This document shows, piece by piece, positions 23,201-34,217 of a stretch of 64,000 nt of DNA (the stretch's first letter is position 1; each line of letters opens with the position of its first letter). The notes below the pieces were generated by a model. That model did not search any database. It had not been told where the DNA came from and saw nothing but the letters and a program-made list of their open reading frames with translations. The stretch is taken from the NCBI GenBank assembly GCA_024036415.1, contig JAMWET010001068.1, positions 29,409-93,408 of the forward strand, written 5' to 3'. This stretch comes from Prochilodus magdalenae (Eukaryota > Chordata > Actinopteri > Characiformes > Prochilodontidae). Position numbers and translations under genes: made by a program.

Positions 23201-24479
23201 TTAAAGTCATATTAGTCATGTTCCTGCTCCCCTACTTTCTCCTCCTGCCCTGTGCACTAGGCCTTATGGGCGGTGTGTTCCAATAAAGTGGGCAAGGCAG
23301 GTTCACCTTCATAGCCATCCATTCATCATGCAAGCATGCACTGTGTTGTTTACTGTAAGTGGGGCTCCAAACTTCTCTGTTCACAGCTTTGGTCAAAGGA
23401 CAGTGGTCAGCAGAGGAACAGCCGATGGCTCCATTAGAGATGGCCGTATCCAGATGTGGCAGAACCTCTGCGCACTCATTGCCAGGGCTCTAATGATCCC
23501 TCCGCCACCCACTCTCGCTTCACACACTGACACCTAAAGCGCACGTTATTTACACAAAAAAGGCTTCTCATGTTTTTATAAGCGGGGTGAGTCACGTATT
23601 TAACAGACCCCTAAAAGATAAAGAGAGGCCGGCGCTCTGTTTTTGTGCTATAAGGATGCCAACGTGTGACGAAAAAATGATAATTAAGATATCAGTGTTT
23701 AATTGGGCTGAATTGGCGTTCTTATTCAAGGCAGCATCCCACGTTACCCATGGAGCCGGATCTCTGCGGCGGTACCCTAAGCTGCTGAGAGCGTGATGAT
23801 TGCACTAAATGCAGGAGGTAAGCTGCTAAAAACAGTCTGCCAGTCATAATCGGCATCTTTCCGTCTCCTCCTTGGACACGGATGGTCGGGCCTTTGAGGT
23901 CACCGCGCCATCACGCTGAAATGGAAACGTATTCAGCAGTGATTTGGGGAGTAATAGTGGGAGGACACAGCCGCGTTCGGTTGCGTAAAGGGGAGGCCAA
24001 TTCATGGCGTGTGCTGCGCTTTGAGACTGTCCCCCCACTAGTGTTTATCAATCACCGCTGCTATTTATGTGCACTGTAGCTGCTGGTATTCTGGGGACTG
24101 TTAATGATTTTCTCAAAGGTCACTTTGTGGCAAAAAGGACCACAGTAAAACAGGAATGGGACCCGACGTTACGATTGTGTGCACATAGCATTAACATGCA
24201 AATATGAGACGGGTCAAAACATACACAAGGGCGTCAGCATACATATCATCTCTGCTGGAGGAGAAAACCTCGTGTCTTTCATTTCAGATGTTGTGTTCTG
24301 GAGCAATACGGCTGATGCTGCTTTAGATCTTTTTTCTTCGTATGTATGTTTTCATGTTTCCCTGCTGGCTGAGAAGTTTGCTATCGCATCCCCTGAGTTA
24401 GTGGTTAAAAGGACCCTTGGCTCAAAGGCTTTTAGGGCCGGCCATTAAAAAAGCGAGGCTACATTGTATCTATAATGGA
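23201..24479. other. Low-repeat stretch, no gene called; candidate conserved noncoding DNA
   Basis: 23650-24110 is rich in homeodomain-type TAATT words (GATAATTAAG, GTTTAATTGG, TTAATGATT) and has ATTTAT/CACTGTAG runs typical of conserved noncoding blocks. Conservation itself cannot be seen from one sequence. Confidence 0.4.
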
Positions 24480-26049
24480 CCCTGGACTTACCAATTGAGT
24501 GAGGGTTTACTGCAGCTTTGATGCAGCCTGGACCGGTCTATTGAGTGACGGTGCATTACTGCACCGATGTAGCCTGAACCGACTGAGCGGTAGCGTATTG
24601 CAGCTGTGATGTATCCTGGACCAGCTCACTGAATGGCAGTGTATTGGAGATATGATGTATTCTGGACCAGCTCACTAAACGGCAGTGTATTGCAGCTGTG
24701 ATGTATCCTGGACCAGCTCACTGAGTGGCAGTGTATTGCAGCTGTGACATATCCTCGACCAGCTCACTGAACGGCAGTGTATTGCAGCTGTGATGTATCC
24801 AGGACCAGCTCACTGATCGGCAGTGTATTGCAGCTGTGACGTATCCTGGACCAGCTCACTGATCGGCAGTGTATTGCAGCTGTGACGTATCCTGGACCAG
24901 CTCACTGAGCGGCAGTGTGTTGCAGCTGTGATGTATCCAGGACCAGCTCACTGATCGGCAGTGTATTGCAGCTGTGACGTATCCTGGACCAGCTCACTGA
25001 GCGGCAGTGTATTGCAGCTGTGATGTATCCTGGACCAGCTCACTGATCGGCAGTGTATTGCAGCTGTGACGTATCCTGGACCAGCTCACTGAGCGGCAGT
25101 GTATTGCAGCTGTGATGTATCCTGGACCAGCTCACTGAGCGAGAGTGTATTGCAGCTGTGATGTATCCAGGACCAGCTCACTGATCGGCAGTGTATTGCA
25201 GCTGTGACGTATCCTGGACCAGCTCACTGAGCGGCAGTGTATTGCAGCTGTGATGTATCCAGGACCAGCTCACTGATCGGCAGTGTATTGCAGCTGTGAC
25301 GTATCCTGGACCAGCTCACTGAGCGGCAGTGTATTGCAGCTGTGATGTATCCTGGACCAGCTCACTGAGCGAGAGTGTATTGCAGCTGTGATGTATCCTG
25401 GACCAGCTCACTGAGCGGCAGTGTATTGCAGCTGTGATGTATCCTGGACCAGCTCATTGATCGGCAGTGTATTGCAGCTGTGCTATATCATGGACCAGCT
25501 CACTGAGCAATAGTGTATTGTAGCTGTGATGTATCCTGGACCAGCTCACTCAGCGGCAGTGTATTGCAGCTGTGATGTATCCTGGACCAGCTCACTGAGC
25601 AATAGTGTATTGTAGCTGTGATGTATCCTGGACCAGCTCACTGTGGGGCAGTGTGTTGCTGCTGTGATGTATGCTGGACCAGCTCACTGAGCGACAGTGT
25701 GTTGCAGCTGTGCTGTATCCTGGACCAGCTCACTGAGCGGCAGTGTATTGCAGCTGTGACGTATCCTGGACCAGCTCACTGAGCAATAGTGTATTGCAGC
25801 TGTGATGTATCCTGGACCAGCTCACTGTGTGGCAGTGTGTTGCAGCTGTGATGTATGCTGGACCAGCTCACTGAGCGACAGTGTATTGCAACTGTGCCGT
25901 ATCCTGGACCAGCTCACTGAGCGGCAGTGTATTGCAGCTGTGATGTATGCTGGACCAGCTCACTGAGCGACAGTGTATTGCAGCTGTGCTGTATCCTGGA
26001 CCAGCTCACTGAGCGGCAGTGTATTGAAGCTGTGACGTATCCTGGACCA
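24480..26049. repeat. 46-bp minisatellite, about 34 units, E-box in most units
   Basis: Unit GTATTGCAGCTGTGATGTAT then CCTGGACCAGCTCACTGAGCGG and CAGT. The period is exactly 46 (CTGGACCAG at 24662 and 24708). The first two to three units (24480-24600) are degenerate. Most units carry CAGCTG, a CANNTG E-box, and CAGCTC nearby. There is higher-order structure: GAGAGTGTAT variants stand at 25141 and 25371, 230 bp or five units apart, and GATCGG/GAGCGG types alternate between. Confidence 0.97.
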
Positions 26050-26460
26050 TCATGTGATATGCTGGCACTATGACAGCTGCTTAGATGATTCGGTGCTACT
26101 GCTGTGGGGCTGCCTATAGTGAAAGTGTATCACCTGCTTCTAGGCCATGCCAGCCAGGGCTGCTTTTCTGCATCTGCTTCTATGCCAATGCCGCAGTGGT
26201 GTCAGAAGTGGAATAGTGCTCACCAGCAGAGAAGGAAAGACTGCAAGGAAGAGGCATGCACGGCAAAGACAGGAGGCGAGGCCTGGGGAGGAGGCAGCGT
26301 GATGAGGCTTCACTCACAGCGGAGATACCTACTGTGAGGATGGCGAAAGAGACAGCACCAGCGAGGTGGATTGCCTGGTCTTGTGTGCCCGGGCTGAGGT
26401 ATCTGGGGAGCCTGGGCCGATTGGTGTCCTGGCTGTGAATGCTGTTGGACCCCTGCCAGT
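26050..26460 (+). mobile_element. LTR-retrotransposon-like leader fragment, copy 2
   Basis: The word CAGTGGTGTCAGAAGTGG (26192-26209) is shared with 14443-14460. The downstream sequence is diverged and purine-rich. No domain visible. Confidence 0.3.
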
Positions 26461-27302
26461 TGTATAGCACAGTCCATCATGCTCTCGGCAGGTGGTCTGT
26501 CACACTGATGGATGACACCAGAATGGCATGTCCGTTTAGGTGAGGTGATTATTTGTTTCGTGTATTTCTACATGTCTCCTACCTTGGCTTGCTAGGATCA
26601 CTTTTCATTCCTGGTCAGCTATATCCACAACATTAGATTCCAGACACCAAACACGTCGTGGCTGATCGACTCCGTTCGGGGGTTATACAGAGGCTCTGAC
26701 CCTTCTTGACCCTTAAACACAGCACTCCCAGCGCCGCGGCTTCTGCCTTCTGGTCTGTTGCTCACTAGTGCCCTCTCGGGCACCATCAGTCAGAACACCA
26801 CCATGAATCAGAGGTACAGTCTTTCCACTGAACTCCATCATAAGCTTAAAGAACGTATTAGAAAAAGGAACACGCTATATGCTTAGAAGTATCCACATTA
26901 AAGGTTGCCCCACTCTGGAGAGGTGCCATGGGTCAACCCATGTTCCATTGCCAGGTTTGATACTAGAGGGGTACAACAAAGCCTGCCAGCAGTGGGGCTG
27001 TTGAAGTAGTGGTACCTGGAGTAATAGAGCATTACCAGCACCTTATAGGTAGGATGGGATGCAGTGAACCAGAACTGATCATCCAGCATCAACCGACCTC
27101 TCTAATGCTCATGTGGCTTCACAGCCTCCAGGGGTGGGTACAGTGATTCCAGGGTTTATAGGCCAATGATAACAACGGGTTCCCTAGATGGACATTTATA
27201 GGTGAGATGCAACTGTCTACTCTACAAAAATCAAGTTGGTGTAGTTATGTTTTTGATTGTTGTAGGAATATTAACATATCAAGACACTGTCCTGAGTCAC
27301 TA
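26461..27302. other. Spacer, no gene recognised
   Basis: 26900-27100 read on the minus strand (CTGGATGATCAGTTCTGG, TACCACTACTTCAAC) feels coding-like but holds no recognised domain. Confidence 0.35.
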
Positions 27303-27725
27303 CCACGACTGTCCTTAACACCTGCTCACCGTCACCAAAGACTGCAGTGGTGTCGTACCAGACTGTCATGGAGTGACTCAGAATGGCAGCGGGTCATCTT
27401 CAGTGACGAGTCCCGCTTTAGTCTTGGTGGAGACGCCCAACGAACCCGTGTGTGTGGAGTGGCACGTGGTCAGCACCACGATGAAGATGTCACACAGAAT
27501 TGTTGGTCACACCGTCCAGAATGGGCCTGGTGTCCCTCCACCTCCACCCCTACCGCACCATCTTTTTTTGCAGTGAAACTGTGTGTGAGGATGCTGAAGC
27601 TGCATGGGATGGATTATCACAGGACACCATTAGGAACCTCTACCTGGTAACCTTTACCTTCCGTCCCAACAGCACTGCAACCACACCACACCTCCGTCTG
27701 GGTGGAGCAGTTCCTTCGACGATGA
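27303..27725 (+). pseudogene. Internally deleted Tc1-like element, copy c
   Basis: Contains RLSWSDSEWQRVIFSDESRF then SLGGDAQRTRV in one open frame (27207-27650). SDES marks the first catalytic Asp. The frame crosses the family deletion into the C-terminal DNA out of frame (HLHPYRTI). After AACCTCTAC it jumps to the 3' flank CTGGTAACCTTTACCTTCC, so the AATAAATATTGATC 3' end is missing here too. Inactive. Confidence 0.75.
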
Positions 27726-27740
27726 GTGTATTTGAGTGTG

Positions 27741-28230
27741 GCATGCAAGTTTGGTAAGGGGTCACATGGGAGAAAGCATTGCAGCACATTTACCACCTGC
27801 AGACCACTCAGGATAATGGACAGTGAGAGTGACGGACCCCCCCTCTCTCTCTCTCTCCCCCTATCTCTCCCTCTCTCATGGTGCTGTGTGCACGACCCTG
27901 GAATCAGTGCTAATTACCACACATTAGCAGCTCTTCACACAGCTGTGGGGGAGGCTGCCGGGGCACACACACACACACAGGGTGTATTAAGAGTTCATTC
28001 CCCACTCAGAATGCAGATGTGTATGTTATCCTAAAATGCTACATCACTATTAATTATGCGCCGGCTGTGTGGACGGGGGGGACGGGGGGCTCTGATTATT
28101 TAAACCATCCACAGTATCTGATAACTGCTGTGTAGCTATTAAACTGTGTTTAGCTGATGTTCTAAACTCACTAAACTCAACTCAATTACAAGGGCTCTTT
28201 AGAACCACGAGCTCTAAACACACTCACCAA
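27741..28230. other. Spacer with CT and CA simple repeats
   Basis: (CT)n-rich at 27840-27877; (CA)n at 27965-27981; G-runs at 28073-28089. No gene. Confidence 0.5.
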
Positions 28231-28233
28231 GCA

Positions 28234-28387
28234 CTTTATCAAGAACAGCTCCCTGTATCTACACTCACTGACCGTCTTATCAGCTCCACTGACCGTACAG
28301 GACACTCTGTAGGTGTACAGGTCCAGACTGTAGTCCTTCTGTTTCTCTGTATACTGTATTACCCTGGTCATCAATGGTCAGGACCTC
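28234..28387 (+). mobile_element. Dispersed element C, left-end fragment
   Basis: TATCTACACTCACTGACCGT, AGGTCCAGACTGTAGTCC and AATGGTCAGGACC match the start of 30541-30710. It is joined head-on to a minus-oriented copy (29036-29230) through a tandem array. Confidence 0.75.
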
Positions 28388-29035
28388 CACTGAGGGCAGC
28401 GTCCACTGAGGGCAGCGTCCTGACAGAGGGCAGCGGCGAATTGATAGGCAGCATCCTGAGGGCAGGTGTGTCCATTGATGGGCAAGTGCCTAGGAGAAAG
28501 GGCAGCTGTCACTGATGTGGGCAGCCGTTCCATTGATGGGCAGTGCCCTTGAGGGCAAACGTCCACTGATGTACGGCGTCGTTACTGAGGGTCTGCCGTC
28601 CATTTGATGGGCAGGCACAGCATCCCTGAGGGCAGCTGGTCCATTGATATAGGCAGCAATCCTGAGAGGGGGCAGCGATTCCATTGTATGGGCAGTGTCC
28701 TGACGGTGAGAGCATTTCCATTGATGGGGCAGCGTCGTGTGGTGCAGCGTCTATTGATGGGCAGCGTCCTGAGGGTAGTGTCCACTGATGGGCAGCATCC
28801 TGAGGGCAGCGTCCATTGATGGGCAGTGCCCTGAGGGCAATGTCCACTGATGTACAGCGTCCTGAGGGCTGCGTCCATTGATGGGCAGCATCCATTGATG
28901 GGCAGCGTCCTACGGGTAGCATCCATTGATGGGCAGCGTCCTGAGGTGCAGCGTCTATTGATGGGCAGCATCCTGAGGGTAGTGTCCACTGATGTGCAGC
29001 ATCTGTGGGCAGTGTCCTGAGGGCAGTGTCCACTG
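28388..29035. repeat. Minisatellite of about 29 bp, built from 14/15-bp halves
   Basis: Unit CATTGATGGGCAGCGTCCTG then AGGGCAGCG. The half-unit (GGGCAGCGTCC) is the inverse of the AGGACGCTGCCCAC repeats found five times in element C at 30987-31050, so the array is an expansion of that internal repeat. Minus ORFs up to 233 codons (28509-29210) are side-effects. Confidence 0.85.
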
Positions 29036-29230
29036 GTGAAGGACTAGAGGATGACCAGCACTGTGCAGCAGCAGATGAGCTATCGTCTCTGCCTGTACAT
29101 CTACAAGGTGGACCAGCAAGGTAGGAGTGTCTAATAGAGTGGACAGTGAGTGGACAGTCACACCAACACACCACACACACACTAACACACCACCACCATG
29201 TCAGTGTCACTGCAGTGCTGAGAATGAACT
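29036..29230 (-). mobile_element. Dispersed element C, right part, minus orientation
   Basis: GAAGGACTAGAGGATGACCA, GCAGCAGATGAGCTATCGTC and CAGCAAGGTAGGAGTGTC are the inverse of 30880-30980, and the end TGCAGTGCTGAGAATGA the inverse of 30750-30770. Confidence 0.8.
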
Positions 29231-29326
29231 ATCCTATGTATGCATATACATATGTACATACTGTGTAAGTATATGAAAGATTAAGTGTGGAAGAAAGTAG
29301 TGGATATTGTTGAGGTAGGTCCCTCC

Positions 29327-30140
29327 AAAGCTAGCTAGGTTAGCTAGCATGCTAACCGGCCAATAAAGCAAGCAGCCATGTTTGGTTTCCATACTGCTTT
29401 CAAAACTAGCTAGCTCTCTTGGACCTTGTACATGGCCCTTCTACATGCCCACACACCCTCTCTCCGACCTTGTACACGCCCATCTGCTTTTGGAGCCAGG
29501 CTAGCTAGTATGCTAACCGGCCAATAAAGCTAGCAACCATGTTTGGTTTCCATACTGCTTTCAAAACTAGCTAGCTCTCTTGGACCTTGTACATGGCCCT
29601 TCTACATGCCCACACACCCTCTCTCCGACCTTGTACACTCCCCTCTGCTTTTGGAGCCAGGCTAGCTAGTATGCTAACCGGCCAATAAAGCTAGCAACCA
29701 TGTTTGGTTTCCATACTGCTTTCAAAACTAGCTAGCTCTCTTGGACCTTGTACATGGCCCTTCTACATGCCCACACACCCTCTCTCCGACCTTGTACACG
29801 CCCATCTGCTTTTGGAGCCAGGCTAGCTAGTATGCTAACCGGCCAATAAAGCTAGCAACCATGTTTGGTTTCCATACTGCTTTCAAAACTAGCTAGCGCT
29901 CTCGAACATGGTACACGCCCCTTGTACATGGCCACACACCCTCTCTCGGACCTTGTACACGCCCATCTGCTTTTGGAGCCAGGCTAGCTAGCATGCTAAC
30001 CGGCCAAAAAACAAGCAGCCATGTTTGGTTTCCACACTGCTTTCAAAACTAGCTAGCTCTCTCTGACCTTGTACACGCCCATCTGCTTTTGGAGCCAGGT
30101 TAGCTAGCATGCTAACCGGCCAATAAAGCTAGCAGCCATA
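29327..30140. repeat. 161-bp satellite, five copies
   Basis: GCTAACCGGCCAATAAAGC starts at 29351, 29512, 29673, 29834 and 29995 (161 bp each), then 30111 (116, shortened). Copies 2-4 are nearly identical, which suggests recent amplification. GCTAGCTAG-rich. Confidence 0.97.
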
Positions 30141-30249
30141 TGAGCGGCCTCAAACTCACCCACAAGAGACGAACTTGGGGCGACATAAGTGACTTGTCAG
30201 ATGCTAGTGTGAACACGGGGTCAGAGACCTGCTCAGTTTCAGAACATAT

Positions 30250-30480
30250 CAGAGATGCTTGCTGGACCGAAACCATTCGGTGATTCACAGACCAGCAGCA
30301 GCACTTCAAAATCCATTCTGACTGGAAGCCAGAACTGCGGTAATGCGCTCTGGTCTCCTGGTCCTGGTTACAAGTCCAGCAGCAGCATTCTGAAACAGCT
30401 GCAGCTGTTTAATGGCCTATTTGGGAAGTCCAGCTAAGAGACCATTACTGTAGGCCAGTCTTCTGGAGGTAAAAGCTTCC
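30250..30480 (-). pseudogene. L2/CR1-type LINE reverse transcriptase fragment (downstream of RT core)
   Basis: The minus strand has the DNA for a degenerate form of the block usually read as ..CN.LLAGLP.K.I..LQ..QNAAARVLT..R...HI.PVL..LHWLP. Seen here are GGTCTCTTAGCTGGACTTCC, CAGCTGCAGCTGTTTCAGAA and GCTGCTGCTGGAC. The frame is broken by stops. Only this region of the element is present, so it is a truncated dead copy. The clade is inferred from memory of this block. Confidence 0.55.
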
Positions 30481-30540
30481 CTGGCTCACATCCTCTTGGA
30501 AGGAAAAGTACCGTATCCAAGTGTGTTCTGAGGGGTAAAC

Positions 30541-31085
30541 ATACACCGATCAGCCATATGATTAAGACCACCTCAATGTATCTACACTCACTGACCACTC
30601 TATCAGCTCCACTGAGCATATAGGACACTGTAGTTCTACAGGTCCAGACTGTAGTCCATCTGTTTTTCTGTATACTGTATTACCCTGTTCTTCAATGGTC
30701 AGGACCCCCACAGGACCACCACAGAGCAGGTATGATGTGGGTGGTGGATCATTCTCAGCACTGCAATGACACTGATGTGGTGGTGGTGTGGTAGCGTGTG
30801 TGGTGCTGGTGTGAGTGGATCAGAGAGCAGTGCTGCTGGAGTGTTTAGACACTGTGTCCACTCACTGTCCACTCTATTAGACACTCCTACCTTGCTGGTC
30901 CACCTTGTAGATGGACAGTCAGAGACGATAGCTCATCTGCTGCTGCACAGTGCAGTGTTGGTCGTCCTCTAGTCCTTCATCGGTGGACACAGGACGCTGC
31001 CCCACAGGACGCTGCCCACAGGACGCTGCCCACAGGACGCTGCCCACAGGATGCTGTTGGCTGGATAGTTCTAGTTGGGGGAAGA
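30541..31085 (+). mobile_element. Dispersed element C, most complete copy
   Basis: Starts ACACCGATCAGCCATATGAT, a terminal sequence that I know from many fish nonautonomous DNA elements. It continues with the TACACTCACTGACC and GTCCAGACTGTAGTCC blocks, then CCACCACAGAGCAGGTATGA, GTGGTGGTGTGGTAG and TTGCTGGTCCACCTTGTAG. AGGACGCTGCCCAC is repeated about five times (30987-31050). It ends near TTCTCAGTCCAGCAG. No matching right-hand inverted repeat was found. Other pieces: 28234, 29036, 34218, 39360, 47215, 57430. Confidence 0.8.
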
Positions 31086-31119
31086 TTCTCAGTCCAGCAG
31101 CCCTAGTTTATGAATATGG

Positions 31120-31515
31120 CATGTACTAGACAAGATTCTGGATGAAGGTCCACATCAATGTTCAGTTCAAGGATTGGGCAGTTAAGCCAGATTTGGTGTT
31201 TCCCTGGCACAATTCCGAGGAGAATTCCCTGTAGACTGGGATTTTCCCACTGCTGGTAGACCTGTATGCCCGTACACTTCCATACACCTGCAGATTCAGC
31301 TACTTCCTTCACACTATGGTCTTTGGCCACGCCCACATGCAGTCACTCATTAACATCTGCTCTGGAGCGTTTTCCACACATGGAACGAGACACTCCCTGC
31401 ACTGTACCACCTCTTCCCAATCTATGGATCCCCTCACTCACACCCCACAGGGATTTATAGCCCCATGATCCTCGTGCAGCAGCGCCATCTGCAGGAGCCT
31501 GAAGTTACTACCCTC
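31120..31515. mobile_element. Dispersed repeat D, unsplit copy
   Basis: Holds in one piece the two segments that are separated at 15236-15480 and 16056-16130, and so gives the pre-insertion order. Noncoding as far as I can see. 31266-31460 is open but has no domain. Confidence 0.75.
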
Positions 31516-31967
31516 CTAACGCAGACTGTATTGATGTAGCATATATTATATTAGACATTTTGCACATGTATGAATCATGTTAATTCAGTGCATCACTTGT
31601 TCCCTTGGGGCTCTGTCTCTCCAAGAGTGCATTAGCTGCTGATGGAGTGCTTTCTTCAAGATAATCAGACTGAAAAAGCTGAAGGTTCAGTGATGCTGGG
31701 TCCTCGTGCATCATGTGGCCTCTCAGGCTATGGGTAATGAAGAGGTCCTCCAAACCAATCCAGCAGCTTCTTCCGCCTGGCTTTAAAGCCTGCTGTTCTT
31801 CTACATCCGCACTACAAGCAGAGGAACAAAGCCCCTAGAGGCCCTTCAGAATGGCCGAGGAGAGTGATGCTTTGAATTCACTGACTCAGATGAGTGCATC
31901 ACTTAAATATGCCAAATCAACATGAGTTTCCTCTTTTATAACTGGCTTTCATTTTACGTATGCCAGT
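31516..31967. other. Spacer, no gene seen
   Basis: Nothing recognised on either strand. Confidence 0.4.
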
Positions 31968-32575
31968 AATTGGTGTTTCTAATAAAGTGGCCAGTTAGTG
32001 GCCAGTTAGTGGAAACACAAGGTAGATGTTTCTAATAAAGTGGCCAGTTAGTGGAAGCACAAGGTGCATGTTTCTTATGAAGTGGCCAGGGTGTGGAAGT
32101 ACAAGGTAGGTGTTTCTAATAAAGTGGCCAGTGAGTGGAAGTACAAGGTAGGTGTTTCTAATAAAGTGGCCAGTGAGTGGAAGTACAAGGTAGGTGTTTC
32201 TAATAAAGTGGCCAGTGAGTGGAAGTACAAGGTAGGTGTTTCTAATAAAGTGGCCAGGGTGTGGAAGTACAAGGTAGGTGTTTCTAATAAAGTGGCCAGG
32301 GTGTGGAAGTACAAGGTAGGTGTTTCTAATAAAGTGGCCAGTGAGTGGAAGTACAAGGTAGGTGTTTCTAATAAAGTGGCCAGTGAGTGGAAGTACAAGG
32401 TAGGTGTTTCTAATAAAGTGGCCAGGGTGTGGAAGTACAAGGTAGGTGTTTCTAATAAAGTGGCCAGTGAGTGGAAGTACAAGGTAGGTGTTTCTAATAA
32501 AGTGGCCAGGGTGTGGAAGTACAAGGTAGGTGTTTCTAATAAAGTGGCCAGTGAGTGGAAGCACAAGGTAATTGG
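31968..32575. repeat. 42-bp minisatellite, about 14 units, derived from a transposon end
   Basis: Unit TTTCTAATAAAGTGGCCAGT then GAGTGGAAGTACAAGGTAGG and TG. The period is 42 (TGTTTCTA at 32111 and 32153). TTTCTAATAAAGTGGCCAGT is the terminal sequence of a widespread fish DNA transposon (its inverse form, ACTCACTGGACACTTTATTA, is at 55838). The unit is a multiple of three, so ORFs of 189-242 codons run across it on both strands; these are not genes. Confidence 0.95.
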
Positions 32576-32825
32576 GTGGTTGGTCATCTGTTCAGATGTG
32601 AAGGTGCTGCAAACTAAATTAGAACGTAGCTTCCTATTTTCCATTGAAGCTTTCTGAATTATAAGAGTTTGTTCACCATCCATGCTGCATCCTCGAGCAT
32701 CATCGTGCATATGGCGTTTTTGTGCATACGGCATATTTTCCATGCACAGCATGTCACAGCAGTCAGATTTAATGGATGACTTTGGAGAATATGCCATATG
32801 CACACTCCTCCTTTCTCTGACACTG
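32576..32825. other. Unique insert within the 42-bp array
   Basis: Array units resume at 32826. Contains GTGCATATGGCGTTTTTGTG/CATACGGCATATTTTCCATG, partly inverted. No gene. Confidence 0.5.
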
Positions 32826-32925
32826 AAGTTTCTAATAAAGTGGCCAGTGAGTGGAAGTGCAAGGGTGGTGTTTCTAATAAAGTGGCCAGTGGCCAGTGGC
32901 CAGTGTTTCTAATAAAGTGGCCAGC
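32826..32925. repeat. 42-bp minisatellite, second block
   Basis: Three more TTTCTAATAAAGTGGCCAG units, with GGCCAGTGGCCAGTGGCCAG as a 7-bp sub-expansion. Confidence 0.9.
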
Positions 32926-33120
32926 CTGGTGTCACTCCACCTCCACCCCTACCGCATAATTAAGAATATTTAACCTGCATGGTTACCTTTACTTTCCTTC
33001 CCAACAGCACAGCAACCCCACACTTCCTTCTGGGTGCAGCTGAGAGTATTTAGGAGACCGTTCTTTGAACAGTCAGGCACCGACGCAACCATCCTAAAGT
33101 GTGAGGCTACCACTTAATGA
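32926..33120 (+). mobile_element. Internally deleted Tc1-like element, copy e, 3' part
   Basis: CCTGGTGTCACTCCACCTCC then ACCCCTACCGCA, and from 32980 the 3' flank GGTTACCTTTACTTTCCTTC then CCAACAGCAC. Everything upstream is absent. Confidence 0.6.
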
Positions 33121-33164
33121 GCATCTGCAATGGTGAGACTGTCATGCAAAACGGGGCATGAGAA

Positions 33165-33830
33165 AGAACCCCTGAGAGGAACCAAGACTCAAAGGTAAAA
33201 ACTCTATAAGAACAGAAGGAAGAACCACCAAGACGAACCAAGACTCAGAAGTAAAAATGCTCTCTAAGAAAATGAAGAGGAACCACCAAGAGGATCCAAG
33301 ACTCAGAAGTAAAAGCCATCTAAGAAAATAAAGAGGACCCACCATGAGGAACCAAGACTCAGAAGTAAAAGCCCTTTAAGAAAATGAGGAGGAACCACCA
33401 AGAGGAACCAAGACTCAGAAGTAAAAGCCCTTTAAGAAAATGAGGAGGAACCACCAAGAGGAACCAAGACTCAGAAGTAAAAGCCCTCTGAGAAAATGAG
33501 GAGGAACCACCATGAGGAACCAAAACTCAGAAGTAAAAGCCCTTTAAGAAAATGAGGAGGAACCACCAAGAGGAACCAAGACTCAGAAGTAAAAGCTCTC
33601 TAAGACAATGAGGAGGAACCAAGAGGATTCAAGGCTCAGAATTAAAAGCCCTCTGAGAAAATGAGGAGGAACCACCAGGAGGAACAAAGACTCAGAAATA
33701 AAAGCCCTTTAAGAAAATGAGGAGGAACCACCAGGAGGAACTAGGACTCAGAAGTAAAAGCCCTCTAGAAAAATAAGGAGGAACCACCAAGAGGAACCAA
33801 GACTCAGAAGTAAAAGTCCTCTAAGAAAAG
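33165..33830. repeat. 56-bp minisatellite, about 12 units
   Basis: Unit GAGGAACCACCAAGAGGAAC, CAAGACTCAGAAGTAAAAGC, CCTTTAAGAAAATGAG. AGAAGTAAAA at 33361 and 33417 gives the period. The plus strand is purine-rich throughout. Confidence 0.95.
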
Positions 33831-34217
33831 AAGAACATTAACTGAGAGACTCTGGACCTATCATTACAGACAGTGAAGCCTCCGTCAGTCTGTCACCAGG
33901 CCTGAGCTATAGCACCTCGCTGGTTCTCGCTGTTAGGAATGTTATGAAATGTTAGGAATGTGTAAATGCAGAGATGTCACCAGCTAGCTGCCTGCTCCGA
34001 TCTTCACTGTTCACCTCCTCACCTAGAACTTAGGCCTTACGTAACTCCCTGCTGGAGCAACATCTCTGCACTTCACCGCTGGCTCCATCTGCTGGACAGA
34101 GAGGGCATAACATGCATTGAACAAAAACTGAAGAAAAGAAAGGAAGGACAATAGAATGTCTGGTTCTGACATATATCACCACCACATCATGCGGGCGTAC
34201 TGTGGAGGTACTGACCA
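33831..34217. other. Spacer, no gene seen
   Basis: 34085-34152 is A-rich (AAAAACTGAAGAAAAGAAAG). Nothing recognised. Confidence 0.4.

Noticed and set aside
28509..29210. 233-codon minus ORF
   Set aside because: Minisatellite plus element C in reverse; not a gene.
31995..32803. ORFs of 189-242 codons on both strands
   Set aside because: 42-bp tandem repeat read in both directions.
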